Positions 1-11,659 of a stretch of DNA of 64,000 bases are shown piece after piece. The first letter of the stretch is position 1. Every line of letters begins with the position of its first letter. The stretch comes from Topomyia yanbarensis (Eukaryota; Arthropoda; Insecta; Diptera; Culicidae): assembly GCF_030247195.1 (NCBI RefSeq), contig NC_080672.1:346330413-346394412 (forward strand). The letters run 5' to 3'. A program made the position numbers and the translations under genes. The notes beneath the pieces were generated by a model, which did not search any database, had not been told where the DNA came from, and was given only the letters and a program-made list of their open reading frames with translations.

Positions 1-1597
1 GTTTGAGAGCAACTAGAAAGCTTGTTCTATACATGAGATGTGATTATATTGTCTAAAATTTAATTTTTCTTCACCGGTCCGGGTGTTTTTTCCCACACAC
101 TAAGTACTAAGAAAATAAATATTTTACATTAAGTAGTATAGTCCTACGTCTACAGTTCGTGCAACCCCATAGGGCTGCCCCTTGTAGTTTTTTATAATTT
201 TCATGGCAAAATCCCAAAATTATGGTTATTTTCATATTGTTGACCCGAAACCGCACAGTATCTTTGACAAAAGAACATAACATAACATTTACAGAACACT
301 CAAAACCGCGTCCATATTTTTTCAATGTCGAAAGCCCTAAAAATATTTTTTTTGCCATAAATCAAGATTTTGAGGGTATACAACATTTTTCAAACATTGT
401 CTTGTGTTGCATTTGGCGAGATCTATAACCAAAACTAGGTCACTTGAATAGTACAAAACCACTGCAGTGTAGCACCGTGTTATTTGTTTTAATCATATAT
501 GCAAATAATTATTTTTTTCCGTAAACAAACTAGTAATGAGATGCATAAAGAAGGCAGCTTTTGATTTTTGCATAACTCTCGTACTTCGCTTTCCCGTGAT
601 TTTTCTATGCCGATATCTCTTAGCGTAGCTAATAATACACACCCGAGTTTAATACAGTCGGATCGGAAAACCAAACAAAAAGCTGTGTGGGCTTGAGAGC
701 GGATTGTAGATTCAGAATAAAAAGAAAAGCACTGACAATGCAGAACATGAACTTAATAGTCGCAAACGATAATCTGCTAACAAGATCTTAAGCGAAGCAA
801 ACTATTATTTATTTAGATTTATTTTGTCGGTTCACATGCTTGTTATCATATCTGTATAAAACAATATGCGGGAATAATGAACCGAATGGACATAGAAAGA
901 AGATCTACCACACTCGTTCCATGATTAATTAGTCCGACCGCCAATCGGTCAGCCCGGGATGAATGGGCACGCTAGCAAACATTTACCTACGTATGATGAC
1001 AGCAAACAATAGAAGGAAGCGGAAGAAATATATCAACAAACTGATATCTTTAGCTAATGATTTCAAAATTGGGTTAACCACATAAGCCTCGTGTGATCGT
1101 CGGGAACGCTACGCTTGTGTGGCTTATCTGGATGTTTGCCCCTTCATCAATCCATTCATCCATATATTTCAGGGAAAATTGTTGGTGGGACAAATCGCTC
1201 ATTACTACGGTTTCCGATCGATGTACTAGTCGCGTATAGACTCGTAAATAAATGCTCTGAGAGGCGACGAAGCGAAACGAAGAGTGTAATTTATGAGCTG
1301 GTATATCAATTTCAAACATTTTCAAATTAGACCCGAGAAGATTTTTATTCTTTTAAATTTAAGCGTATCATTGATCTATCTTTCATCTGGAAAAATTCAA
1401 CATTCCGGGTCTAGGGTTACCACCCAGAGATCGGCTTTGACCTGGAGATTTTCACTGACCTGGGGGTAGACTTCAATAGGAATCAGAGAGGGATTCCAAT
1501 CAAAGCGATTGCTCGAGATTTGTAGTACTTTTATCGCTTTTTACAATTCTTACAAAAGAAATGTATGGAATTCGCTCAAACTTTGAAAATCTTTTTC
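1..1597. other. unrecognised AT-rich sequence
   Basis: No gene, RNA or repeat family is recognisable here. Open frames are all below about 85 codons on both strands, have no recognisable domain and overlap one another, as expected of chance frames. Confidence 0.5.
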
Positions 1598-1795
1598 GAT
1601 GCCCGGAGGGCCGAATCTCATATACCAATCGACTTAGCTCGATAAATTAGGACAATGTCTGTATGTGTGTGTGTGGTTATGTATGTATGTATGTATGTGT
1701 ACTAATGTCATGTAATTATCTCAGCAACCACTGAACCGATCTTAACGAAATTGGTTTCAAATGAAAGGCCCAAAGTTGCCATTTGACACTATTAT
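1598..1795 (+). repeat. fragment of mosquito-type dispersed repeat
   Basis: The segment has, in order, GCCCGGAGGGCCGA, a CGACT...CTCG segment, a GT/GTAT-rich microsatellite (about 1660-1700), a segment meaning 'actgaaccgat', and TCAAATGAAAGG. The same order occurs in the fuller copies near 6.96, 20.4, 54.8 and 56.0 kb. The left end with the CCTTTCTC motif and the right end are missing. It resembles an abundant mosquito repeat, but I cannot name the family. Confidence 0.75.
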
Positions 1796-2897
1796 TTTTT
1801 GTTTTTCGATATATTGTTTACTTTCCGAGATATTAAGATTAGCACATAATTAGAAAGCTTGTAGAAATACCTTTCGAACAAGCTATAGATTGTCAAAATT
1901 CGTTCACGAACGGCGAGATATTAAACATTTTGTATTTTTATTCTTCGCTTATCAATTTCCATTAACTAAAAAAGAGATCGCTACCTGCAGAGCATGGCGG
2001 GTATTTTAGGGGCAAAACTAAATCCATTTTGAATATCGGGGTATTAAAACACATCTGCCTGATTTAAGGAATTCGATTCCGAAAACAATTTGTGAATTTA
2101 CTTAATAATTAAATAATTAATAATTAACTATTTCTCAAAAATTAATACGCAAGTTCACCTCAAAGACAAAACAATGTGTAAATTCACTTCAAAGTAAAAA
2201 TTTGTCCAGAGTTGATGTATGTATCCGTTGGATTAAGCATTGCGTTTAGTCGTGAGATAGTCGTTGGATGGTATATGAATGCACAGATCACCAAGTACCT
2301 AGTATTGATAAAATTGATTCCTAACATAATTCATATTGATAATATACTCGTAGCATCACCGAGAGCAACTGAAACGAGTAAAAAATAACCCCAATGATGA
2401 AAACCTCAAAGCTCACCTGCAACACATAACTAAAAAAGTTAATGTAATGAAAAGGCGTACTTTGAAAACCTTCTATCCAACACAACTCATTCAAAACATT
2501 GGAAAAATATTAATACCATTTTTGGTCGTTCAAAGTCGGATGTTCCCATCAGCCTAATTTACAATGATATCAGAGTCACTGAGACTAAAGATGTATGTAA
2601 TGTTTTCATCGAATATTTCTCTAGTATTGGTAAAAATTTGGCTGACATTATTCCCACGAGTCCCAACTCAAATCCTATCGCAAATATACAACACGTCTCA
2701 GAAACAATCTTCTTGCGTCCTGCAACCATAAACGGAGTGATTCGCCTCGATTAAACGCCTCGAAAAAAATAACAGCTGTGGTCCTGATAAGATCCCCGCT
2801 AGCGTTCTTAAGAGTATCTGTACCACTTTTGCAAACATCCCAACAAAAGCTTTTAATTCAATCATTCAAACCGGCAGGTACCCAAACTGTTTAAAAA

Positions 2898-3293
2898 TAC
2901 ACACAGAAAAATATTTTGTAATTTTAAGTTTATTTTTATGCATATATTTGGAGCATGAATATAAATGTAAAATTAAGTTCCACCAAAAATCCACACGACT
3001 TGTCGTACTTTCTTCAACGAATTTTATTATAATTCTACACGTGGATTGAAAATTACAGTTTCTTTAAACGGAAAACCAATGCACTTCAATGTATTTTTTA
3101 CACGCTTATTGCTGTAAAATGAATGACAAGTAATATTACACGAATGAAACTGTAAAATTGTATGCTTTTTGATGCTCCAATTAAGTGCATTGATTTTAAC
3201 GTAATTTTCAATCAAAGTTTTGATTCAATCTTTGCATGTTTACATTCGTATTGATTTACATGTCGTTTAAATTTCATTATTTTTTTGTGTGTA
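2898..3293. mobile_element. MITE inserted in LINE RT, TIR TACACACA
   Basis: Starts TACACACAGAAAAATA and ends TATTTTTTTGTGTGTA, an inverted repeat of about 16 bp with few mismatches. It interrupts the LINE reverse transcriptase between the finger and palm segments. The right 190 bp align by eye with 41700-41905, including CACGAATGAAA, GTTTACATTCGT and GATTTACATGTCGTTTAAAT, so this is a family rather than a chance palindrome. It has no coding capacity; a Tc1/mariner-type helper is possible but unproven. Confidence 0.7.
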
Positions 3294-3429
3294 GCCCGTT
3301 TAATTCCAATTTTAGACCTTTAGAAATAGGAGTGCCCCAAGGCAGTAATATTGGGCCACTGTTATTTTTATTATATATCAATGACCTAGGTAGACTCGGG
3401 TTAAAGGGACTCCTCGTCTTTTCGCTGAC

Positions 3430-3556
3430 GACACAGCGTTACGTTTCAAAGATTTTCTTCCATTTAATTCCACTATGTTTGGAATGGAAGAAAATCTTTG
3501 AAACATTACGTACATTCCACTAAGACCTCCGTTCGCGTATATATTGACACAGCGTT
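3430..3556. repeat. hairpin insertion flanked by 11-bp duplication inside RT palm motif
   Basis: GACACAGCGTT occurs at 3430-3440 and 3546-3556. The 105 bp between them contain a perfect 22-bp inverted repeat (3443-3464 against 3483-3504, 18-nt loop). The duplicated bases encode the DTA part of the catalytic FADDTA motif. Removing one copy plus the insert brings FADD next to TALFYPTN, the expected RT order. This is either a tiny foldback element or a template-switch repair product. Confidence 0.75.
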
Positions 3557-4456
3557 GTTCTACCCGACCAATAACTGCCTGGATATTGTGCGCAACATTG
3601 AATCGGATTTGAAAACACTAACGACGTATTTCAACGAAAATCTTCTTTGCTTGAATCTATCAAAAACAAAATATATGCTGTTTCGTTCATCTAGAAGGGC
3701 TCTTTTGTTCCCCAGCATGTTCTTCTAAAATTTTATTATGCGCACATCCATTCATTACTGAACTACCTTGTATCTGTGTGGGAACGTGCCAGCTTTTCGA
3801 AACGGAAACAGCTACAAACGCTTCAAAACAGATGTCTTAAAATTATTTATAAAAAAACAATTATTTACCCTACTGTTTTGTTATATAATAATAATGTCCA
3901 TAACATTTTACCTTTGCTTGGGTTGACAAATGCTTTGCATAATACTTTTGCTCATAACAATTTAGAATTCACAACAGGCATTCGAGCTCACACACACTAG
4001 ACAAGCCAATCATTTATTATACTCCAGAGTATCCACGAACCTTGGTCAAAGACGCATTTCTTTCATCGGGCCTAAGTTATTCAAGCGGCTTCCTACTGAT
4101 TTAAAGCAAATAACATGTCGAAGCAAAATTGAAACTAATTTTAAAGAACAAAATAGGAGAATTTTTAATTTAAACTTCGTTCACCACCAATCGAGCTTAT
4201 TCTTTTAGTAATAATTGGTTAATATTTTTTTTAATAAATAAAATTGATAAATGCATTTTTTTCTAGCAATAAGTTTAAATTATTATAAACTTCCTGCAAA
4301 GCTACGATGGGACCCTCAAAAGGAATTATTTCCGTTGGGTACTCGCCGGAGCTACTTCTTGTCAAATTTTGTGTTTTGTCGGTCTCGCATTGTTTTTTTG
4401 TTCCTAGAGTTTCCGCAATTCGCAATATTGTTTTGTTGTGTTGACCTTTTTGTACG

Positions 4457-4555
4457 CTGATAACTAGGGTTCGTCGCGGTACGGATGTGGGCGGTAATGG
4501 ATTGTCCGCACCGCAACCGGTAATTACCGCAACCGCGACGAACCCTACTGATAAC
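4457..4555. mobile_element. 83-bp hAT-type MITE with 8-bp target duplication
   Basis: The element 4465-4547 begins TAGGGTTCGTCGCGGT and ends with its exact reverse complement, a perfect 16-bp TIR. It is flanked on both sides by CTGATAAC (4457-4464 and 4548-4555), the 8-bp duplication typical of hAT transposition. The interior is a GC-rich imperfect palindrome, so the element can fold almost completely. It has no coding capacity. Confidence 0.88.
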
Positions 4556-6239
4556 TGATGTGTCCACTACCAGGGGGCTCCGTTTGTGAGCTTTTTGGTG
4601 TGGGGGTAAAAGGTGGGCTATTAAATGAAAAACTGTGTTTTTGAATAACAAAATTCTAGTGAAAGTTTATCTTATTTTGCAATATTTATGTTATACTAAT
4701 TATGGCGTAAAAATTATCAGTTGCTTTATGTAATGTAAGATGAAAGGAATCAAAATTTCGCACAATATACAAAAATAATATCACAGCACTAACCCTCATT
4801 TACCATTCCTCACTTGTCGCCCCTCCCCAAACCCTGCTTTCCTCTGAAGATGAGGAGCTATTCCTTCGAAACGTTGCACTAAGGAGAGTCATATGACCAA
4901 AAACCGAAAACTACACCAACTCCAATTTAATTCAATTCTATACTGAATGTTTGTATACACTATAATTACTGAAATCGTTGGGTATTTCAAACTGGGTAAA
5001 ATGGTTGTTTGAAGACAAAAATGTTGAAAAGAGACATCCCACGTACACTTTTTTAAACTTTTGTATCTTTACTGAATTTTGAATGAAACATTTGTACAAA
5101 TGTGTCATTTGAAAATGGAGAACACCTGATTCGGGTTGATATTATTGAAAATGCTGATTCATTGTACTGGAATGCACTTTTTTTGAAAAATAACAGATCA
5201 AATTCCAAAAATATCCATGAATTATATCCGGGAAAAATGGCGCCCAAAGACACCTGAACTATCGAATTATACTTGCATCCCAGTAAAAGGATGCTTTTAG
5301 ATTATAGCGATGGCTTCAATTGCCCAAATTTGCCTTAAGCTGAGAACGCTTCAATTGAAGCTTCAATGCAAGAATTAGTGCAGGCATTGGACAATTCAAT
5401 AGACGTTTCGTTTGAGTGCTCCGTATTCTACGCGTAAATAAGCGAGGATTACAATCACAGTTTATGCATTGAACAGATAGTGGATCTCACTGAATTTATG
5501 ACATACATATTAGTATGTAACTACAACTGATACTGAGTTGTACTGAAAACCCTTAATATACATTTTTCACGATCAATGGGACCAAAAGCATATTTATTTG
5601 CGAAAAATACGACTTGTACCTTTAAGAATGTTCGTGTCTCAAAAGCAGTCCAGAGACACTTTCAATTGCCACTGGCTTTTTGATGCATTTTAAATACTTA
5701 TTCTGGTAGTTTGAACCATTCCTTTGTCATGGTATTGTTTTGTGTAGGACTCAAAAACCCATATCTCCAGAACGAGAATTTCGAACGAAACAATTCTCAA
5801 GTGATAAGGATGGGTGGAAAGAGACTGCATTGTAATCGACTGAATGTACGGCTTTTGTGTCATCGACAATAATATAATTGCCAACATAACCTAGATACTT
5901 GACACTCTTTTCTATATACTTTAATGCAAATGAATACTATTTACAGGTGGCGTTATCTCTGTTTACTCTTTCCAATTACGCGTTAAAATACTGGACCTAA
6001 GAATTATATTCCGTACAAAAATCATTTTTCAGATATCTGTGACCAAAAAGACATCTTTTAATTCCAAGACAAATTCCTGATTTCTAGATATCCTGATGAC
6101 TAATTAAGGCCCGTCAATAAAGTAGAAACACCAGATATTATTAAAACGCCATCAAGAAAAGAAGAACGAAAACGTACTCTTTGCAATGGGATTTTCACAA
6201 ACACTTCAGAATATTCTGAAATAATGGTTTTGAAAATTG
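4556..6239. other. unrecognised sequence
   Basis: Nothing identifiable. Open frames here are under 100 codons, AT-biased and without domains. The longest (4352-4651, minus) runs through the hAT MITE and is therefore not a gene. Confidence 0.45.
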
Positions 6240-6825
6240 TGAAATTCATTTTATTCATTTAAATAATTTTTTAAAATTTTATTATTCTATATACTCATTT
6301 TTCCAGATCATTTATTTAATGGATTATATTCGCTTTGTTTATTTTTTTTTCATTTGAAAAAATTTGACTTATTTTAAATATATGATCATTTCATTTTAAT
6401 GATTTTTTCATTTAGCATTCTTTTGCTTCGTTTTGCTTATTTGATCTCATTTTATCTATTGTATTCATTTCATTCTTTGTATGCATTCTGATCAGTTTAT
6501 TATTTCATGCATTTTATTCGTATCATTCATTTATTTTATTTACTTTTTTCTTTTTTGCCATTTTAGGTTATTTTTCGGATTCACATTTTATTTATTTTAA
6601 TAATCTGACTAATTTTGTTCAGCCACACAATATAATTTATTTTATTAATTCTATTACTTTTTAATATCTGATTTTTTCATTTGTTTTATTAATTGGATTT
6701 ATATTAATCCTTCTATACATTGTATAAAGGAACTTTTTTTGCTTCATAATTATTTTAAATTTTCATTTGTTTTTTCATTTTTCTTTAATTTATTCACTTT
6801 ATTCAAAGTGTTATTCGTGCAGGAC
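6240..6825. repeat. degenerate T-rich (CATTTTATTT-like) tract
   Basis: About 580 bp of imperfect CATTT/TTTTATT units on the plus strand with few purines other than A. It looks like a decayed short-period array. It is strongly strand-asymmetric, the mirror of the A-rich tract at 12.5-14.4 kb. Confidence 0.7.
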
Positions 6826-6945
6826 TCGAAACTTTGCTTATCTCACATTTAGTTGCTTGCCAACTTTGCATGTGTTCGACAAACTAATGAATACTACAAC
6901 AGTAATATGTGTAAGAAATGTCTCATCTCACTGATTGGTGGATTA

Positions 6946-7870
6946 AATCGGTTTTGCCTTTCTCCTATAGAAAGGCTATGCAATCACTCTGAAAACCGAC
7001 TTCTTAACCGAGGCCCGGAGGGCTGAGTCTCTTATACCATTCGACTCAGTTCGTCGATTTAGGCAAATGTCTGTGCGTGTGTGCGTATGTGTGTGTGCGT
7101 GTGTATGTATGTATGTGACCAAAAATAAGCACATCGGTTACCCAGGAATAACTGAACCGATTTTTTCAAACTTAGTCTCAAATGAAAGGTACAACGTTCC
7201 CATAGGCTGCTATTGAATTTCATTCCGACTTCCGGTTCCGGATTTACAGGTTGAAGAGTTGGGTCACGCATGAAAGTCCCATATAAATCGGAATCAGCAT
7301 GGTATCTAAAAGATGTGAAACTTCATAAAATGTGTTCGAAAATGTTTGGATTTATAGTTTCAGCTCACTGATGCCCAATCAAACCCACGTTGATCATATT
7401 AGACAACTTCGGCGGAGCCGGAAGCTTCGGGAAAGTGGTTATGTTCCTGAGTTGAATTCACATCTGCTTCTCAGAAATGTCTGACTCGATTTTTACAAAA
7501 TCAGTCTCAAATTAAAGCTAGAATATTCCTACTAATGCTATTAAATTTGCTTTGGATCTGAGTTCTGGTTCCTGTGTTACGGGTTGAAATATGCGGCCAC
7601 ATGAGAAATTTCCATATAAACCGGTAATCAATATATGTATAAATGATGCAAGAATAATTAAAATGAGTTACAAATTGCTTAAAATTGTTGGCCGACACTC
7701 TTATACCACTCGACTCGTTGAGTTGTGAAAACTTGTGTATTCGTATGTGTGTATGTCTATGTGTGACCAACAATTGCGCATCGGTTACTCGAGTTACTCG
7801 AGGTATAATATGTAGTTTGGTGTGGTACCGCCCCTCCCCACTTACCGTAACACCTCCACCTTTCATCACC
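6946..7870 (+). repeat. mosquito-type dispersed repeat, longer copy
   Basis: Starts at the GCCTTTCTC motif (about 6956), followed by AGAAAGGCTATGCAATCACT, GGCCCGGAGGGC, a CGACTCAGTTCGTCG segment, a GT-rich microsatellite (7070-7120), the CTGAACCGATTTT segment, TCAAATGAAAGG and CTTCCGGTTCCGG. A second partial head-to-tail unit begins near 7690. The C-rich internal stretch at 7820-7884 matches the C-rich stretch near 55700-55780 of another copy. The family's right end appears at 8911-8966, so the whole insertion may be about 2 kb with later insertions. A 70-codon minus frame here is a shadow. Confidence 0.8.
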
Positions 7871-7884
7871 CCCCCCCCCCCCCC

Positions 7885-7951
7885 GCGAATCAGTCATATT
7901 TTTATGATCCAGTTTAATATGAACTGGATCATAAAAATATGACTGATTCGC
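7885..7951. repeat. perfect 30-bp hairpin beside a poly-C run
   Basis: The 30-bp arm 7885-7914 is repeated as an exact reverse complement at 7922-7951, separated by a 7-nt loop (TAATATG). It directly follows a run of 16 C (7869-7884). No mismatch is present, so the structure is recent or maintained. No flanking duplication is evident. Confidence 0.92.
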
Positions 7952-8309
7952 TATATCTTGTTCTGTGAATTATATCATATTATATATATATCTTTGGGAT
8001 TCTCAGTGCAGTTTTCGTTTTCTATCCAGACATCACCATTAACCTTATCAAACAAATAGCAATGTTCGAGGTCCTGATAGTTTTTTTTATATCTAATGCT
8101 CGTGTCTATTACTACGATCGCTAGCAGCTGGATATTTCATAAAACAGTGCATGGAATAAAAATGATTCCACGAATAATTCTCCAAATTTTGTGAAAAAGT
8201 TAATGGGAAAATTTCATTATCATGTTGCATGAAATTGTAAATGACAAGCGATATCTTCTAAATATCACCAGCGCACAAAATAGATTGTAAATCGTGTACT
8301 AGGCATCAT

Positions 8310-8630
8310 GTACCAGTTCACGAATACATGAATAATATTTTATGATTTCGCGAACTATTTCACAAAAATTATCGTGAGTTGTGACTTATAGTAGGTTTCA
8401 CGAACCAGTTCCCGAATACAAGAATTATATTTCATGATTTCGTGAACTATTTCACGAGCACGGATATTGGATCGTGACAAATATTAGGATTCATGAACCA
8501 GGTCACGAATACACGAATAATATTTGATGATTTTGTAAACTATTTCACAGGCACGGATATAATAAAGATCATGAATTAGTTCACGAGTATTGAAAGGATT
8601 CATGAATAAAATTTTGAATTTCATGAAATA
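8310..8630 (+). repeat. imperfect tandem repeat, ~92-bp unit, about 3.5 copies
   Basis: Units begin with the motif RAACCAGTTCACGAATAC at about 8310, 8402 and 8494, with a partial unit at about 8571. Each continues with ATGAATAATATTT, ATGATTTCGTGAACTATTTCAC and GCACGGATAT in the same order. The motif TTCACGAA and its complement TTCGTGAA recur within each unit, giving local dyad symmetry. It lies inside what appears to be an insertion in the surrounding mosquito repeat. Confidence 0.8.
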
Positions 8631-8910
8631 GGTCACGAGAACATATCCAGAATATTTTGATTTTGTGAGCTAGGGCTCCTATATCTATGAAAATCATCAT
8701 GAGCCAACCTTTGGTTTTATGACATAAACTTATGATCTAGTTCGCGTACTGAAAATCGGATTAGAAATTGCTTGGCGGAAACCGTGACACAAAACAAAAA
8801 CAAATAGTTCCACTAAAATAAGCGTTATTCGGGCGTATAAAACACAGGATTGTTTCAGGATTCATAACACTTTTTTCACGATTTTGGGAACAATTTTTTT
8901 CCGTGTAGCT

Positions 8911-8966
8911 TGGATAAATGAGAAAGGAACAATTGCACCACTAGGTGGATTAAAACAGGTTTTTCC
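8911..8966 (+). repeat. right end of the mosquito-type repeat
   Basis: The run ATGAGAAAGGAACAATTGCA followed by GGTGGATTAAAACAGG is nearly identical to 56947-56990, the end of another copy. ATGAGAAAGG is the inverse of the CCTTTCTCAT that opens the family, so the element has short terminal inverted repeats. Confidence 0.75.
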
Positions 8967-11339
8967 TAATAGCTGTACTGTATTTCTATTATTGTGCAGG
9001 GTAAAACATCATATATGTTTAGCGTTTATTGATAACTAATGTTCCATTCCACCTTTTAAGTATTAGATTTTTTGCTTAAGCATTCTTTGTAAAATAAAAA
9101 AAATATCAACCTCTTTGTTGCATCCGAAAATCTAGAGACAAGTAAACAAGTAAGTTCTGCATAATTTACCAATAAAACTAATTCAATTATTGGCCGCTTT
9201 CAAACAACTTGAATGTAAATCAAATATAGATTCATGCTATACAATATGCTGCCATGCTGCAGTGCAACTAAACCCCACAAGTTTCTGTCGCCCACAGCTC
9301 TGATGATTTGCTAAACAATCTCTTTAAAATGCAATGGAAACAATAAAAATTTACATTGTTTACCGTTTCCTTTAAACCGTTATTCGGATTACCGTGTCTC
9401 ATTCACACCACACTCATATACCAAACTGACTGTTCTTTATCAACGGTCATAATTATCGACTTAATTCGTGATGCTCTGCATTTCTCTCCACTTTCGACTA
9501 GCATAGCACTACCCATTAACATAAAACTTTGCATAATACCATTTCGCAAATTACACGACTCGAAATCTATCTCGGAAAATCTCCCAACTCCTACTCACTT
9601 ATCATTCTACAGTTATAATACGGGCTAGCCCACGCGTACGGTAGTGACTGCCCCCCAGCATTAATTGCCACGATCATCAGATCAAACAGATTTTAGCCTC
9701 AATTTTTGCAAGTGTTGCTGCTGCTGTCAGCAGATTGCGGCCATTTGTGGGGGTGCGAAGTCGATGAACGTGAGAATCATGCGCCAATGGGATGGAAAAT
9801 GATTTGCTAAAATTAAGGAAGAGCACTTCTAGTTCTAATCGCCAGCGCACTTATGCCCAGCTGCGTATATATTATGCTGCTTCAGATCTCTACGGGAAAG
9901 ATTCAGATAAGTGCCTGTCGGCAGGTATTCGCAGCAAGACTAGGCTCGGCAAAAAAGTTGATTGAACCGATGAACTTTCACGGGGGGCGTGGCCCTTTTT
10001 GCGAGGTGCTATTTTTATCGGCTAAAATAGGGTCAATAGCTGATGATCGGCTTGCCACATGTCAGCCGTCGATTAACGGACGACGTTGTCGGAAGCCCTA
10101 CGACAAAAAAATGAAACACTAGAGCTGTTCGGAAATTATCAAACGAATATTCGGAACCTATATGCAATGGGGTCACTCACCCCACGGCGATGATGGGATC
10201 GATTAACGATTCCTCTTCTACACTGGGGAGATGTAATTAAATAATCGGTTGCTAATTGAGTTGTAGAAAACGGCTCGGTAGTAGCGATGGTATAAGTTTA
10301 ACAGGCGAAATAAAAACTAAATTGATATTTTATGCATCAACTATGGCAGGCCGCGGTGGCGGATGGAGATGCCGCGATGCGGTAATAATTTCAATCTAAA
10401 GGAACATGTTAACACCATGCTATCAACGGGCGCAGCCACGCAAAACGGTTGTTCTGACTGGTCTGGACTGGATTGCAGAAAACCCCCTAACCATAGCTCG
10501 AAGTCGCACCGGCAGTTCGGGTTGTGGGCCCTTTTAAGGTAGGAACACTTAAATGTTCCGGGAGTCGTTTCGGAATGGCTTTGCCGGGCGGCAAATCTAC
10601 TTACATAAAAATACGCTGCAAGCCTGGAATCAGCTAAACCGTTTCCGCCCATCGGTCGTTTAACGAACAGTGTTGGCAGGTTCGGTATTTGGCAAAGACT
10701 CCAACACCTCGTAATCTTGGTTATTAGCAAAATTCGTAACGCTCTCGATCAAGCCGCAAAACATCGACAAACCATGTGAAAGATCAGTTCAGTTGGCAGC
10801 ACTGCAAAATGATGCGAGAGAACAACATATTTTACCAAGCATCTGCTATAATGCGTGCAACTCCACATCAATGGGCGATTATGCCGTTCGAACTATTAAA
10901 AAAATGCCCGCGAAACCATCTTGAGATGAGGTGTTTCAAGGAAATTTAACAAAAAATCGCTGCCGCAGTACCTAATTGATTTATGTTCGAACTAACGCAC
11001 AGTGGTGCACTAATCTCAGTAATCTGTTAAAATTTATGTTTCGCAAATAAAATATACATACAGCAACTAATACGTGTTTTAGGTTAATTGTAGATCTGGT
11101 ATCTACACTTGATCAGGACGAATAAATGATTCTAAATTTGACTTTACTGTTTATTAATTGGTTTTCTCAGGGCTGTAGAGAGAAACTAGCATAAGGGCCC
11201 CCTTCATAATTGAAAATTTTTCGAACACAGAAACGGTTAAGCTCGAAATCTATTGAAAAGATAATTCTCTGCTTTTAAGAATAGTTCATATACATTTTTG
11301 TGGTGAACCGTAGTAGAATACACTGAGTGCTGTAAATTC
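8967..11339. other. unique-looking sequence, GC-richer from 9640 to 10740
   Basis: No repeat family is recognised. The central 1.1 kb is visibly richer in G+C than its surroundings and contains two open frames, 89 codons (plus, 9853-10122) and 129 codons (minus, 10341-10730). Neither shows a recognisable domain, an obvious start context or a splice partner. A conserved noncoding or regulatory segment of a nearby gene is possible but not shown. Confidence 0.35.
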
Positions 11340-11552
11340 AAATGATTTTTCTAGTTCGTATTTTTTCCGTTTTTTCCGTCGGTCTCTGTTCGTTGATTCC
11401 ACAACCAGATATCGGGTCATCAACACATGAATTAAACACATCATACGGAGTTTGCACCTTAGAAAATCTCACCGACCTCGGCTAGGGTTGAACCCAGACC
11501 CACTGGGCTAAGCGGCAGTCACGCTTACCACTCATCTACCTGCGCAGTCTAT
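11340..11552 (-). mobile_element. tRNA-derived SINE
   Basis: On the minus strand the head near 11550 reads CAGGTAGATGAGTGGT, close to a Pol III A box. About 50 nt downstream GGTTCAACCCT matches the B-box consensus closely. An unrelated body follows and runs to about 11345. The segment lacks the pairing of a functional tRNA acceptor stem, so a SINE is more likely than a tRNA gene. The head differs from the Feilai-like SINEs at 25.2-25.9 kb, so it may be a second family. Confidence 0.65.
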
Positions 11553-11659
11553 GCTCAAAATTTGGTCAAACAAGAATGCATATAAACTGATTAATTTTTT
11601 TTATTACAAAAGCCTTGTTTTTCAAATAGTACAAAATGCAGAAAAATGTTCAGTTAAGC

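Larger units (their letters stand above)
2390..4180 (+). mobile_element. decayed non-LTR retrotransposon (jockey/CR1-like), RT region
   Basis: Conceptual translation in shifting frames gives pieces of a LINE ORF2 in the right order. These are an endonuclease-RT linker (IFGRSKSDVP near 2518), an RT finger segment with NNSCGPDKIP near 2770, the palm segment GVPQGSNIGPLLF near 3330, the catalytic FADDTA motif near 3420, a thumb segment near 3580-3700, and a C-terminal segment with LQTLQNRCLKIIYK near 3810. A tail with LPTDLK near 4090 follows. Frameshifts, stops and two insertions (2898-3293 and 3441-3545) show that it is dead. About 80 codons between the finger and palm segments are also missing. 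The 5' half (gag-like ORF1 and most of the endonuclease) is absent. The clade is inferred from motif spacing only. Confidence 0.85.

Noticed and set aside
9853..10730. 89-codon plus and 129-codon minus frames in GC-richer DNA
   Set aside because: Higher GC lowers stop frequency; neither has a domain, splice pattern or start context that supports a gene.
11480..11552. tRNA gene on the minus strand
   Set aside because: A- and B-box-like words are present, but no acceptor stem or anticodon arm pairs properly; a SINE head fits better.
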